DNA of 64,000 nt from Oreocharis arfaki (Eukaryota > Chordata > Aves > Passeriformes > Paramythiidae): NCBI GenBank assembly GCA_013398015.1, contig VZRR01010910.1:1-64000 (forward strand), read 5' to 3'. Shown here in pieces: positions 13,901-25,032 of this stretch. How positions within the stretch are numbered: position 1 is the stretch's first letter; every line of letters begins with the position of its first letter. Both the position numbers and the translations under genes were made by a program. The notes below the pieces were generated by a model. The model had not been told where the DNA came from. It worked only from the letters and a program-made list of their open reading frames with translations, and did not search any database.

Positions 13901-16383
13901 GTATCTGCCAAGTGTAACGGAGGGGTGGAATCCTGCACTAAACTGCACATCCGGCAGTGCCGGAGTCCTGGAAAATGGAAAGCTGCATCTTACAAAAGTC
14001 CCAGTTATCCATCCCCACTGGGGCAGGCTCTCTCTGAACACTTCATAGAATTACAGAACTGTGGAATATGCTGAGTTGGAAAGGGGCCCATGTGGATCAT
14101 GGAGTCCAGCTCCTGGCCTTGCACAGAACACCCCAAGGGTCACACCATGTGCCTGAGAGCATTGTCCAAACGCTTCTTGAACTCTCTCAGGCCTTGTGCT
14201 GTGGGACCACTGCCCTGGGGAGCCTGTTCCAGAGCCCAAGCACCCTCTTCACCCAAAGGTGAAGAACCTTTTCCTAATATCCAACCTAAACCTCCCCTGA
14301 CTTGTCTTCAGGCCATTCCCTCAGGTCCTGTCACTGGTCACCAGAGAGAAGAGATCAATGTCTGCCCCTCTGCTGTCCCTCATGAGGAAGCTGCAGACTG
14401 CAATGAGGTCTCCCNTTTCACTGGTTGGGGATGCTGTGCCTGATGTCCCCCAGGACGGAGTTGGGCATCAGAAAACTTTCCTGGGTACCACCCATGGAGA
14501 GCTCCCCTTTTTTCTTCTCCTGACCTCTGCAAGACCTGCCCAGCTGCAAGTCTCCCCCAGCTCCCTCTGCTGTGCCCCTGAGAGTGCCCCGGTGAGCTGG
14601 GCATTTGCAGGGTGTCCCAGGGCAGTGAGCTGTCACACCCCTCAGTGTGCATTAGGGAATGTTGTGTTGATAACCAGTTTCTGTTGCCCTGACCAGTTTC
14701 CTTGGAAGTTGTCTGTGCAGGGGAGAAGGAGGGCGGAGCGGAAGTGAGGCCAAATACTTGCTCTTAATGCTAACCTATTAATTACTTGCTGAGAAGTTGG
14801 TTTGGACATTCATCCTAGTTAAGTTAACGAACATAATTTTACTTTCTTGGAAGTGCAAATACCACTAATCACTACAAAATGCTGCGGCCAAGCTGCAGAG
14901 TTAATTTTCTCTGCGTGCAAATGTGACAAAATTTAATTTAATCATCAACCCAGACTCGCAGCCTCTCTGATGAGGCCAGCCAGACCTTGAGCAACTTTTC
15001 CTGCTACAAAAGCACGATTCCAGAGAAAGCCCTGGTCCCTTGAACAGGTCCCGAGGCCACTGGCCCATGGGAGCAACATCATGAGGCTCCATGCTGCAGA
15101 GTACCTCCTTCTGCCCTTTCCCCCATGACTGCTTCACATCTTTCTCCCTGAACCAGTGCAGAAATGAGGTGCAGACCCAGTGCACCCACGACCCTCACCT
15201 CTGTGCCTGATGAAAGCAGGAGTGGTTGGGTGGTGGGAAGGGTGCACCAGCTCCAGGCTAAGACTTGTCCCTGCTCTCACTGAGACAGTCAGCTCTACCC
15301 AACCCAACTGTGCCCCTTTTGCCTGACCAGATTTTCTCTTCCCTGAGACCTTGTGGGATGTGGACTGTTTTCCAAGGAAAGTAAAGCATTAACACGCAGA
15401 GGTATCACTGCTAGCCCTGGAAAAGTGTTTCAGAAGGCGGGTGGTTAATATTTGATGGGCAGGGACCTTTTGCAGGCTCAAGGTTGGGGCTGGTTACGAG
15501 CTCCATCTCTGGGAACCCTCAGAGAGAACGTTTGATTAGGCAGAGAGATATTGGTGGTAAGAGAAGAGAGGCAGCACAGCCCCAGGGAGAAGAGGAGGAA
15601 GGTGAAGATCGGTGAGGAGGGGTGGCCAAGGGAATAGAAGTTATAAAGTGTTTGGAAAACCAAGAAAGGAAGTCAAGAGCTCTTATAAAACCCTGACAGG
15701 ATGCAATCCTGTGCAAATGCCATGTGGTCCACACAGAGAAAATCCTGTATCTGTGTCTTTCCCCTGCCACCTGACCCCCTCCTGAATCTCTCAATCATCT
15801 GGAGAAATTAGGATGATTATAAAGAGAAATGTTGGCATCAATCTAAACAAGATGAGATGCTCAGAAAAATAATATTAATAAATGTTAGCTCCTAACACTG
15901 AGCTTCAGAGAGCTTCCCCCTCCCAAGACATCTCCAAACAGGTCATGTCCACTGGTTACAATGCACAGATTCCTCTTTCATTCTGTGCACTCAGCCAGGA
16001 ATTACCTGAGTGGAGATGGTGGAGGTGAATTGCGAGTGGTCATAGACCCATCCATGCTGGCAGGGCTGGATGATGGATTTGTTTTCTGGTTGCAGAGAGG
16101 AGTTGAGCAGCAGGTGAAACTGAGGCTGTGAGAACATCTCACAGGAGCTGAAAGTGCCATCAGGCTTCCGAGGGATGCTGATGAGCAGAACTTCCTCCAT
16201 GGTGAGATTCACGAATGCCTCCTGATGTGGAATTGCACAGTGATGAGAGGGGGTAGCAGCAAGAAAATTGTGCAGCAGGAAATGCATGGGAAGGTTGATT
16301 CTTAGGAGGCAGAGGACAGCCAAAATCAAAATCTGGAATCTGCCGAAGCCCCCAATTTCCAGCAAGAGATCCTCAAATTTCAT
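1918..16383 (-). CDS. SLC22A7: SLC22A7 (organic anion transporter 2, OAT2), complete, ten coding exons
   Basis: This is a major-facilitator organic anion transporter of the SLC22 family. In mammals OAT2 sits on the basolateral (sinusoidal) membrane of hepatocytes and on kidney tubule cells and carries substrates such as cGMP, urate and creatinine. The ten exons join in frame to 1629 bases, 542 residues; human OAT2 has about 548. The N-terminus, the long extracellular loop with Cys 49, 81 and 108 and three N-glycosylation sequons (Asn 59, 94, 101), and the phrase YDHSQFTSTIS are OAT2-like rather than OAT1/3 or SLC22A13. Family landmarks in order are GYLSDRFGRK (about 156-165, between helices 2 and 3), WWVPESARW (about 269-277, after helix 6) and ELYPTILRQNGMGY (after helix 10). 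Exons 2 (104), 3 (155), 4 (169) and 7 (215 bases) have sizes I remember as usual for SLC22 genes. Introns show GT/AG ends; the only repeat I recognise in them is one CR1 piece. TTBK1 lies upstream on the same strand, as in human. Confidence 0.93.
2165..2371 (-). CDS. SLC22A7: SLC22A7 exon 9 (helices 11-12)
   Basis: The exon encodes RQNGMGYTSFMARLGGALAP and onward through helices 11 and 12 to LLPETLNARLPEGIEDIEKP, closely parallel to the end of OAT2. The acceptor is CCTTTCCAG at 2372 and above. If the GTGAGT donor at 2159-2164 is not used, the frame ends at TGA 2161-2163 and gives a 522-residue product. The conserved Arg of the ARLGG segment in helix 11 is present. Confidence 0.88.
3734..3842 (-). 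CDS. SLC22A7: SLC22A7 exon 8 (helices 9-10 region)
   Basis: The 109-base exon reads VAVMAKGFSEAAFTTVYLYT then SELYPTIL, with the last Arg codon split to exon 9. The acceptor has a CCTTTCCCCCAG tract and the donor is GTAAGA. This is the conserved helix 10 and loop segment of SLC22 transporters. Confidence 0.9.
4323..4537 (-). CDS. SLC22A7: SLC22A7 exon 7 (helices 7-8)
   Basis: The 215-base exon starts FGVAFSYYGMSMNLTGFGL and continues LSQFVFGVIEIPAKMVMYVL and NRVGRRQSQAW. The acceptor is CCTTGCAG and the donor GTGAGA. The SYYG motif and the VNRVGRR loop are strong SLC22 markers. Confidence 0.92.
4625..4734 (-). CDS. SLC22A7: SLC22A7 exon 6 (large cytoplasmic loop, start of helix 7)
   Basis: The 110-base exon carries the variable end of the central cytoplasmic loop, then SYISLFRTPVLRKISLCSG and VVW. 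LFRTP..LR is the typical SLC22 motif before helix 7. The acceptor follows TTTCCATCTCTCCCAG and the donor is GTAAGC. The exact start rests on this acceptor because the loop is poorly conserved. Confidence 0.85.
5582..5699 (-). CDS. SLC22A7: SLC22A7 exon 5 (after helix 6)
   Basis: The 118-base exon completes WWVPESARWLIAKGKVKQA and continues HRHVLRCARMNGRKDFAVSP. PESARWL is the SLC22 signature at the start of the central cytoplasmic loop. The acceptor is TTGCCCCTGCAG and the donor GTAAGG. Confidence 0.92.
8027..8195 (-). CDS. SLC22A7: SLC22A7 exon 4 (helices 5-6)
   Basis: The 169-base exon encodes MEWVDVQHRTFTGILTSIFW and then LVREWHWLLVAVTGPCLL, matching the E(W/Y)-x-x-x-x-HR-T motif and helices 5-6 of OATs. 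The acceptor is CCTCTTCCAG and the donor GTGAGT. Confidence 0.92.
9558..9712 (-). CDS. SLC22A7: SLC22A7 exon 3 (helices 3-4)
   Basis: The 155-base exon finishes DRFGRKTMLQLSLV and encodes SAASVSYTMLAITRTLTGVA and LSLIVLPL, very close to human OAT2 in this region. The acceptor is CTTGTGGCAG and the donor GTGAGT. Confidence 0.92.
9713..13696 (-). other. SLC22A7 intron 2, no other gene seen
   Basis: This is the largest SLC22A7 intron, about 4 kb. Open frames inside it lack recognisable domains or homology. The only local structure noted is a short tandem duplication near 13471-13517. The other SLC22A7 introns longer than 300 bases (2372-3733, 3843-4322, 4735-5581, 5700-8026, 8196-9557) likewise show nothing recognisable. 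Confidence 0.6.
13471..13517. repeat. Short tandem duplication, about 27-base period
   Basis: The 20-base string TGATCCAGGAAGCATTTACT occurs at 13471-13490 and again at 13498-13517, separated by GGCTCAC. It lies in an SLC22A7 intron and has no evident function. Confidence 0.85.
13697..13800 (-). CDS. SLC22A7: SLC22A7 exon 2 (helix 2)
   Basis: The 104-base exon starts WDLVCEQRGLNQATATFFF and ends in GYLSDR with the Arg codon split to exon 3. The acceptor is CTTGTGTTTCAG and the donor GTTTGA. At the exon 1 junction it is two residues shorter than my recollection of human OAT2. Confidence 0.92.
14043..14416 (-). mobile_element. CR1 LINE 3' fragment, minus orientation
   Basis: The sequence runs from a reversed ATTCTATG-like 3' tail (ATAGAATTACAG) through the CR1 phrases for 'ttggaaaggg...catggagtccagctcctgg' and 'ccctggggagcctgttccag' in reverse complement. 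It sits in SLC22A7 intron 1 (13801-16005). A single ambiguous base N occurs at 14415. Confidence 0.85.
16006..16383 (-). CDS. SLC22A7: SLC22A7 exon 1 (N-terminus, helix 1, extracellular loop)
   Basis: The 378-base exon opens with MKFEDLLLEIGGFGRFQIL, the canonical SLC22 start, so ATG at 16381-16383 is chosen. Helix 1 spans roughly residues 15-42. The extracellular loop has HHCAIP, PRKPDGTFSSC and QPCQHGWVYDHSQFTSTIS, with sequons at Asn 59, 94 and 101. The donor is CAG|GTAAT at 16001-16005. Confidence 0.93.
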
Positions 16384-16504
16384 CTTTCCTGTCGAGTTTG
16401 CTCATTCAGAGCAGCTATGTACCAAGGAGCAGCAATATGAGCTTGAAAAGCAGCCTCTGTTCTTGGAGCTCAACTTCCCATGGCTTTTGATACAGCCACT
16501 GCTT

Positions 16505-16513
16505 TGGACTTTG
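16505..16513 (-). promoter_or_regulatory. Candidate HNF4 site upstream of SLC22A7
   Basis: On the minus strand this reads CAAAGTCCA, the core of the HNF4-specific motif, with AGGTCT just 5' of it. It lies about 122-130 bases upstream of the SLC22A7 start codon. Human SLC22A7 is known to be activated by HNF4-alpha through its proximal promoter. The transcription start here is not known, and no TATA box was found. Confidence 0.4.
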
Positions 16514-18426
16514 AGACCTTGCTGCAAGGTGCCAAAAGTCACAGTGAAAGTCTCCACTTGAGCTACAGCCAGAGAAATTATCCTGTGTGCCCACAACGCA
16601 TCCCTTTCAGATGGACCTAGCACAAGGCACCTGCTCTTCTTGGAGTCCTTTCCTCCTGCTGTGGTTTTGGAGAGGGACATAGAGAAGGGAGCCTATGGGT
16701 ACAGTACTGTGAGAGCACTCCCATTTCTCATGTGAAGGTCCCAGGCGCTGCACCAAACTCTGCCTGGTGTGAGCTGGTCACCAGCCAGACCTGCCAGACC
16801 GTGACAGAGGCCTCTGGAAGAGCGGGGGTGTCCCGCTGTGTCAGGGCATCCAAGGACACCAAGCCTGGCTGCTGAGCACCAGCTGAGTGTGTTTTGGTGT
16901 GGTTTCTGCCAAGCTGTGCCCTTGGAGCAGGGAGCGTAGAGAGGCCGAGAGGGTGCCTGCAAGGGAGATGTGTCTCAGGATGGATGCAAGCAGGGACGTG
17001 CCCTTTGGGGGTGAAAAGGTGGGCGAAGGCCACCTGCTCACCTGTGCCCTGCAAAGAATGGAAAAAGTGAAAATGTTTCCCCACAAAGTCCGTTTCTCCA
17101 CCTGGAAAGGTGTTTTCCCAGGACACAGGCAAGGAGTTGAAGAGAGCTGCAGTGGAGGCACGCAGAGAGGCCGCACCTGTCAGGCTGGGGACCGTGACAT
17201 ACTCTGCAGGGCCCAGCCCCGTGCTGGGGCACTCTGGGCACCGATGTGACAGCCAAAGGAGTGAATGTGCAGCCCCTGGCAGAGCCCTGCTGCCTCTGCT
17301 GCACAGGCTGGGGATGAGATCAGGGCAGCTAAACACAAAGCAGTGGGAAGAGGGGCTGCCTCTGCCTGGGGTCCCTGCAGGATCCTCTCCTGCAAGTCCC
17401 TTCACACCCTCCTCATGCCTGGGGACAAGACATGAGCCTGCTTCCCTTGCAGGGAGTGCTCTGGACAGGCTGGGCCCATGGGGATAACACATCCCACAAG
17501 GTTGTATCCTAAGCTCAGGGGGCAGAGCATGACCCAGCAAGCAGGGGCAGCACCCTCCAAAGGCTACAAATGAACAAGTAAAGCAGTAGAGCTTGCTCTA
17601 AGCTATCTCCCACTGCATTTTCACACTCTGTACCTCTGTCCTTGCTGTCTGTGCCCTCCCTCCTCCACCACCCCTGCAGTCTTCAGTGTTCATAGGTGCT
17701 GATGCATCATCTCCAACCTTTCTCCAGGCTGTTGCCCCGGGCCATGCTCTGCGTTAAAGCAGCTCCAGTTTGGCCATGCCCCAGAAGGTGGGGTCGTTTG
17801 GTGTTGGGATGCAGGCACAGCAAGGGTCTGGGCACAGGGAAGGTTGGAAGTGGTGCTGGCTGCCAGGTTCTGCTGGGAGCTGTCTGTCTGCACTGCCTTG
17901 CCCTACAGCCAAGAGCTGGGGAGAAGAGGCTGTAGAGCAGCAGGTAGGGATGAGGAGATCCAAAAAAGCTTTTCACAGGGCTCCTGCTGTGGCTGATGGC
18001 CGAGGCCGGGTGTCGCCCAGGCGTTAAGTGCTGCGAGGGCACAGAGCAGAAGAACACCATGAGCTGTGACTTAAGAGACCTTTCCTCTTTTCAGCAGCAT
18101 ACTTGGCCACCCATGTTTCACTAATGGGCTGCCCCGGTGCTTGGTATGAGCCACTGCAGTGCTCATCCCGGGACAGGCATGAAGGAAGCACACGGGAATG
18201 AAGCAGGGACACCTGACAATGCTGTGCCTCCAGGGTTACAGTTTAAGCTGAGGTTGAACTAAAGGACAAACTATTTTTCCTCACCACCAGTCTTGTAAGA
18301 GCAAGGAAGAGAAACTCTAATTGATGTGCTGCTGCATATTTAAACTGCAAACAGATGCAGCCTCCCCATCAGAAATGAGATTACAGATCACTGTTCTGCA
18401 GCTCCTGGGGCTCTGCTGCTCATACT

Positions 18427-18458
18427 GCATTGCTTAAAATGTGCATTGCTTAAAATGT
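18427..18458. repeat. Two-copy 15-16 base tandem repeat
   Basis: GCATTGCTTAAAATGT occurs twice back to back, with the shared terminal base overlapping, followed by a partial third copy (ACATTGCTGTA). Confidence 0.7.
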
Positions 18459-21180
18459 ACATTGCTGTATTTCTTTAAACCAAATGTGCTTCTTTAACCA
18501 GTCACCAGCTTTAGTTAATGACCAGCACATGTGCAAAGGCTGTGACTGACTTGACTGAATTAACAACTTGGTTAATTAGACCTGACTCAAAGAGCTTGAG
18601 CATGCTTGGTGAGAGCAGTCAGACTCCTCTCCTGCTGCTGCCTCACATAATGCTGGAAAGAAGAGTTTACTTTTTACTTCACACATATACCACTTTCTTT
18701 TGCAATCTTTCTTTCTCCTTCTTTTCAGGATGCCAGCTACTTGTTGAGAGTGTAGAATTATTAAAGTACTTGGCCACAAACATGTTAGATTTTCTGTTTC
18801 CAGCAGTAATTTCCTAACACCTTCTATGGAGCTGTAATAGCCTGGATGGTGGAAGCAGCAAAGGAGCTGATTTGCTCCTTTAGCAATTGCAGCCACCCCA
18901 CAGGCATCTCAACTGCTGCAGAGTAGCTAGAGAGCTGATCAGTTCTTGCAGGCTGGTGCTTAAATGGTAATTTTCTCCTATGGGAAAGCTGCAGATGCTC
19001 AGATCCTTCCTTCTCTCCAAGTTATGCCTCACTGCCATGAAAATTCCTGTCCATCAGAGCCACTTCCTCTCAGAGGGCAGAAGTGTCCCCTTCTCACTGC
19101 AGCTCAGTGCAGGCTGATGCCTGCAGGAGGGAGATGTGGCACACACAGGGAGGCTCCATTTTTTCTGTAATTTGTAAAGTCAGTTTAGACAGGGAGATCC
19201 CACACAGCTGGCAGTGTCAGCTGAGGATTCCTGCAGTGTCAGTCTAAGGTGCACTGTCCTGCAGCAGCGTGCCCAAATGCTCTTGGTAGGATCTGTGTGC
19301 ACCAGATTTTGTAGCTCAGTTGGAGAAAGAGAAGGTGCAGCCAACAAAGATGTTCTGGGGCTCCTGAAGGTCTTTGTTTAGTCACAGAAGAAAGGGGGTT
19401 TATGCCATTCCGAGTTGGTGCCTTGTTAGTTGTCTTGTGTGCAGCTGTTTTACTCGACTGCACAAGTGACAACTGTTCTGTAAGTAAACTGGTTCTGGCC
19501 AAAGCTTCTTTTCTTGCCTGTCATAAACACAAACATTGATTCTACCTTAGTGTGAAAGGACATGAGCCACTTCCATGTCTTTTGCTGTGTGTGATCATGG
19601 ATCCACAGTCAGTACTTGCATGCTTCCTGCTTCCCAGACAGATCCCCCAGCCTTGTGTCATGCCCCTTCTGTTTTCATGTCACTTTCCTCTAACCGGTGC
19701 TGTTGGGAAACTGTAGCGGGGCAGAGATTCAGCCCAAATTATTTGGCTGCATTTTAGTGAGGAAAGGGCGAATCCAAACTACTCCTTCAGTCAGGGAAAG
19801 AAGGACACAGCAAGAATAGGAAGTCCAGACAGGATCAAATATTTTCAGGGGTGAGATTCCATCGGATTAAATCACTCTCACTTAGACGGGATAATCCTGT
19901 GTGAAGTAAAACATTGCCAGGGAACTCAAAACAAACCCACTGGTTCTGGGAGCAGCATGAGCAGAGAGTGATGACCCATGAGCTGGAAAGACTCCAGCAC
20001 TGGCCATGTCCTGCTCAACTGGGCACAGGCCCAGGGAGTCTCAGCGTGGCTGGCAGAGCCAGGGGTGGGACAGAGCCGACCAACAGCCCCAGACACAGCG
20101 AGAGGATGAACCGGGACCAGAGTCCCTCCAGAGAGCCTGATCTGGAGCAGGAGAAGGGCTGGAGACAAAGCTACAAGGCAGCTCTAAGATCCACACAGCA
20201 CCAAGGGCAGGAGGCAGGAACATGTCTAACACAGCTCAGATGCATGGGAGGCACAGGCCTGAGCAGAAATGAGGTCCTGGGCCATAAGTGGAAGGTGCTT
20301 GGTGGCAGGTGCAGGGCAGAAACAGCCATTAGTGCCCTTGGGGCCCTGATGCCCTGAAGGGCCAGGGCTTTACATCAAATTCTCAGGGAATGCTGCATGG
20401 GGAGCTTGGAGCAGGCTTCAGCACTGGCTGGATTAGTGTTTTTGGAAAGCCTGTGCAGACAGTAAAGGCGTGGGAGTGAAAATACACACACTCACGCACT
20501 TGCACTGAAAGTACAGACGGGGAGATGGTGAGAGTGGTTTGTAGGGAATTACTGAGTGGGTGAAGCGACGTCCAGTGCTCGCCCTGACAGTGTTTCTCTG
20601 CCAATGTGGCCATGTGCTTGTCAGGTCCCAAGGGCTCCACAGCTCTATCCTGCATTTCCTCCCCTTCCCAATGGGTTCCTCCCCAGAAGGAGTAAAGAAA
20701 AGCTGCAGAGTGTCCAGGGAAGCCGCTTTTACAGCACCACACCTTCAGTGTTGGAACTTCTCTGCCTTCCTTCAGTGATCACCTTCCTCCACTAATTACC
20801 TTGTTCCACCATCTCTCTCATTTAATCTAAGCATCTCCCAGCTCCAATCTTGGGTGACCAAGACTTGAGTTTTGATTTTTCTGCCCTGTGTTTGAATGGG
20901 GATCCTTTGCATTTTGCAGTTTCAGCAATACAGGAACTGACTCAGGCTTCCCTTGAATCAATAAGAAACTCACCCAAAACTGCATCTCCAATGCCAGCAC
21001 GAAACATGGGAAAGAGAGTAGGGAATCTGGTATTACTTTCCAGATGGTCTTCCTGCCTCCAACCTATTCCTTGTTTGAGGATGCACCAAGTGTGACTACT
21101 CTTATGAGATGCGCTGTCCCAAACTGGTTGCTTACTGACAGCTTTCAATTTACATTTATGCTTTGGGTTAAAATGCCAAT

Positions 21181-21225
21181 GTAATACTAGAGGTCTCTTC
21201 CAGCCTGAATTATCCTATGAGGCTA
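21181..21225 (+). mobile_element. Short CR1 3'-end remnant, plus orientation
   Basis: The phrase 'agaggtctcttccagcctga' followed by ATTATCCTATGAGG is the diverged end of a CR1 element (consensus 'aggtcccttccaacc...attctatga'). Confidence 0.6.
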
Positions 21226-24200
21226 TGGACATCACACCACAAGGTTTTGGGCTTGTTTAGCCTGTTATTTTAAATCTGAGGCTTTACCTCACTGTTTCAA
21301 ACATGAATTAGTAAATTTAAACAGCTGGACTCAACTGCATTATTTTCCGTGGATGTTTTTTATACATGATGAAACCTGTGTGGATGCTCTAAGTGTCACG
21401 TGGTCTCCAGGTGCTCTCTGCAACCTGCCACATTTTGGCAGCTTCCTTGAAGCTACAGGCTTGAGGGACTTTTTCTCACTGGCATGAGAAAGGGTCTTTG
21501 GGTCCAGCTGTCCTTGGGTCCAGCTGACTCCAGAGCCCCATGGTGAGAGTCTATGGCAGCCTCCCTGACATCAGAGCATAGATGAACATAAGGTTGGGAA
21601 TAGTAAGTGTTTCCTTGCAGTGCAGGCTTCCACTGCAGTGCTGAGGCACTCCCGTGGCTTGCCTTGTCTGCACTGGGGCTTTTCTCATTTTGAAATACCC
21701 CAAGGTGATTGCAGAAGAAACACCTCTGAGCCTAACAGTCTCTCTGGCTTTCCCAGATGTAACAAAAGCTGCTCCGAGTGAAGATTCCGCCTCCTCCAGC
21801 AAACCTGTCTTTTCCTATTTTGGGAGGCTGTTCCAAAAGGAGCAGCCTGTTTTAGTTTCTTCCTTCACTCGCCTTCTCACTTGACAAAGGCAGAGGCTGT
21901 ACCCAGCACGTTGTTCTTGACAAACCTGCCTTCCAGAGAACCTCTCATTTCACCATCCAGGAGTGGTGATGAAGCCCCTCTGGCAGCCCCTCCTGCTGGC
22001 AGCTCATCCATGCAGTTCTGAAATACTTCTCAATTTCCCAGCTTATGCTGCTCAGCTTCAATTTTCAGCTGCCTCTTCCTGACATAGACTTTCAGGAGCT
22101 TTTACATCCCAGTGTTTATTTTTATGATTCTGGATTCTACACTGGAGTCAAATGTGTTTTGTTTTGGCTATAGGAGAAATAATAAAATCTGTCAGCACAG
22201 GAACATCTTTACAAGGGAGGAGTTATTTTTTATTCTTATCTGTTCCCTCTTCCACCACCCCATCCCAAAGCTAGGTAATAAACAGTTATTACACACCCCT
22301 GGAAGTGGTCTGCACACCACAGGCATGAGGTAACTTGAGCGTGGTAAAAGGAATGTTGTAAAAACTGTCCTCAGCTTAAACATCAGATGGTCAGAGAGTA
22401 TTAGAAGTCAAACCATGCCAAGTTACTGGTTTGCTTTTGCTCCACTTCCTACATATTAATATGCAGGTCCAACAGCTCTGCAAATGTTACTTAACTGTGG
22501 CAACTAGACTTTGCAAAAGTATATTTTTTAGTTCTGTTGTTGTTGCTGCTAAAAAAGCAGGCTTTTCTCTCTGACAAATGCTGTTTTGGGAGTGGATGGC
22601 TGAGCCTGCTGCCTGCAGTGTGGTTGTAAACAAGGTTCAAGGTGAAGGAACATGTCTTGCAACACCAATAAACGGGAGAAGACACCAATGAAAAGGTAGA
22701 CAGGCTTTTAATGGCATGATCCAGAATCCCCTTTTAATAACAAATCTAATGACAACTGTGTCTGATATGAACAAGAAATGGCATAATCGTTTATTTTTTT
22801 TAAGATGTGATCTGAAATTAAGACAAATGCCAGGTGGGTCTGTACACAGACAGGGCTTCTGTGATGCATGCCAGATTTTATGGCCAAGAAATTTGCCATG
22901 CAGTTGAACCAGATTGTGGTTCCTCAGTCGGAGTCCTACATTCTGTTTGCAGTGTGTAAACATTCTCCAGCTGCTTTCCTAAAGAATGCAAAGAAGATAT
23001 GTAGAGAGATTTAGCCTCGGGATTCAGTCACATTTCCAGGCAGGCAGTACCACGGAGCAGAAGTCCTGTCTCCAGAGTGTGCCAGAGGCGAAGGAAAACA
23101 TCGGTGCGCCAGGTACAACGTCTGAGTGTAGAGTCACATGCTATCGTGTTAAAAGGAGATATATAAAATTATCAGTGTTTCCAGCTCCAATTCCTGTCTG
23201 GAGAAGAAGCAGCAGGTCCCATAGCACAGCAGTCCTGCCGACACTGGTTTCACACACAGGGTGTACCCCCACATCCTGCAGAGCTCATCCCACCCTTTCC
23301 AGGGATGTTCCCAAGCCTGTGCTGTGCATTCCCAAGGAAACATCAGCTCCAGCCTCCTCCAGGGAACCTGTGCCAGAGCTCCCTGTGCTCCAGGCAGGGC
23401 AGGATGGGCCAAGCCAGAGGCAGAGCAACCACTGAGGAGCACCGTGCTGACACCAGTCCCGCAGTATCCTCACCAAAGCAGAGCTCTCACCCCTGAGGCC
23501 CCTCTGCTTCAGGAGCTCAGAGCAGGAGTTGTTATCTTGGTCCCTACCAGGAAGCCAGCTCTGGATTTGCTTTGGTAGCTCCCTTCCTCCTTTCAGCACA
23601 GAAAGGAAAACCCCAGTGTTTACTCTAAACCCGCTTTCCAGCCATTTGCAGCGCCAGAAATAAAAGGGATAATGTTCCTCCTTATGACCCAGAGCCCTGG
23701 CCTGCATGGGGCAGGGCCTGCTGCATAGGTTGGTGGCCAAGTCTGCCCCAGGCTCTGCAGAATCCAGGAGGGCCTCAACCCCCCAGGCAGAGAGGGACTG
23801 ACCTGGAGGGAACAGTGACTTTGAAGACAAGATTTGCTAGAGGAGCTACATTAGGAATGAAGTGACAGGAGAGTGATGGTGTATAAATCACTGTCATTTC
23901 ATGGGATTCTGGCTGTACTCGGGATCTCAGCTCACCTCAGCCTGCAGGCAGAGCTATTCCCTGGCCTCGCTAAGCTACCAACCCCAATGCTCATGGAGGT
24001 CTTAACATCAGCTGGCTCTGCTGCCACTGCCAGCAGTGTCCCAGCCCCTTGCAGTGCTGCTGAAGAGCACAGCCACTGGGGCTCTGCAGAGGACCTCGGG
24101 AGCCAGCACACAGTGAGCCCACGGGCTCCCACCCAGCAGCCCAGTCACAGGCACACACCACACGAGGAAAGCTCTCTTCCTCCTGTGGAGGTGCAGGAGT

Positions 24201-24970
24201 AGCTGGCAAACAGATGGAACCAAAGGTGCCTGCAAACTCTCAGGTGGTCCCCGTGGGCTTTGTCAGACCAGCCTAGCACTGCTGGAGCATGGGCATGTTT
24301 CACTTCAGCCAGAAGAAACTCATTTGACACCAAACTCATTATGTCCACAATGGGACTTTTACTGTGTTCACAGGATTAGTTTAACTGCAGGTGACCAATG
24401 TGTGGGGCAAGGCCTTGTGTGGGCATTGGTGTCTGTGCATGTGGAACAGTGGTGGGATCATGCCATGGGTCAATAAACTATACAGAGAAGAAAGAAGTGT
24501 GCTGAGGGACCACTGAGCTGCTACTGGAGCTGCCCAGGATCTACCGTGAGAAAACACCTCTGTGTTGGAAAGGGGAAATTTTCTTCCAAGAAAGATTTTC
24601 TTGCCCCAACACAACCTGCTTTGGATCAAAACGCTTCAGCACCAAACTCTCAATGCTTGTGTTAGCCGGGGCAGCCACGTGAACAGCGATGCTCCAGATC
24701 CTGATCCGTGCTCCACAGAGCTGTGTGTCAGTCCAGCAGCTGTTGCAGGTCTGGTGGCAAGCAGGACAGCTGTCAGCCACCCAGGCTGGCGTGTTTTGGC
24801 CCTGGTTCGTGCTCAGGCAGGTGGAGCCTCACAGCTGACATGCACTTTGGTAGAGCGGCACCCTGTTCCCCCATCCACATTCACTGCACACAGCAGTCAG
24901 CCCTGCACACATCTGAAGTCACAGATGAGACTCCTCTGAAGGTAGCAGGATCCTTTTTAACCTTTAGTCA

Positions 24971-25032
24971 CTATATATAATGGTCACTACTTATATTGTT
25001 ATAATAATATATATATATATTATAATATTCTT
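24971..25032. repeat. AT-rich microsatellite
   Basis: TATA/ATA repeats with an (AT)n core near 25006-25021. Confidence 0.85.

Noticed and set aside
14415..14415. Single N
   Set aside because: An assembly ambiguity inside a CR1 fragment, not a feature.
16728..17540. 270-codon minus-strand open frame upstream of SLC22A7
   Set aside because: Pro/Ala/Cys/His-rich with no domain, overlapped by other long frames in the same GC-rich stretch; looks like chance.
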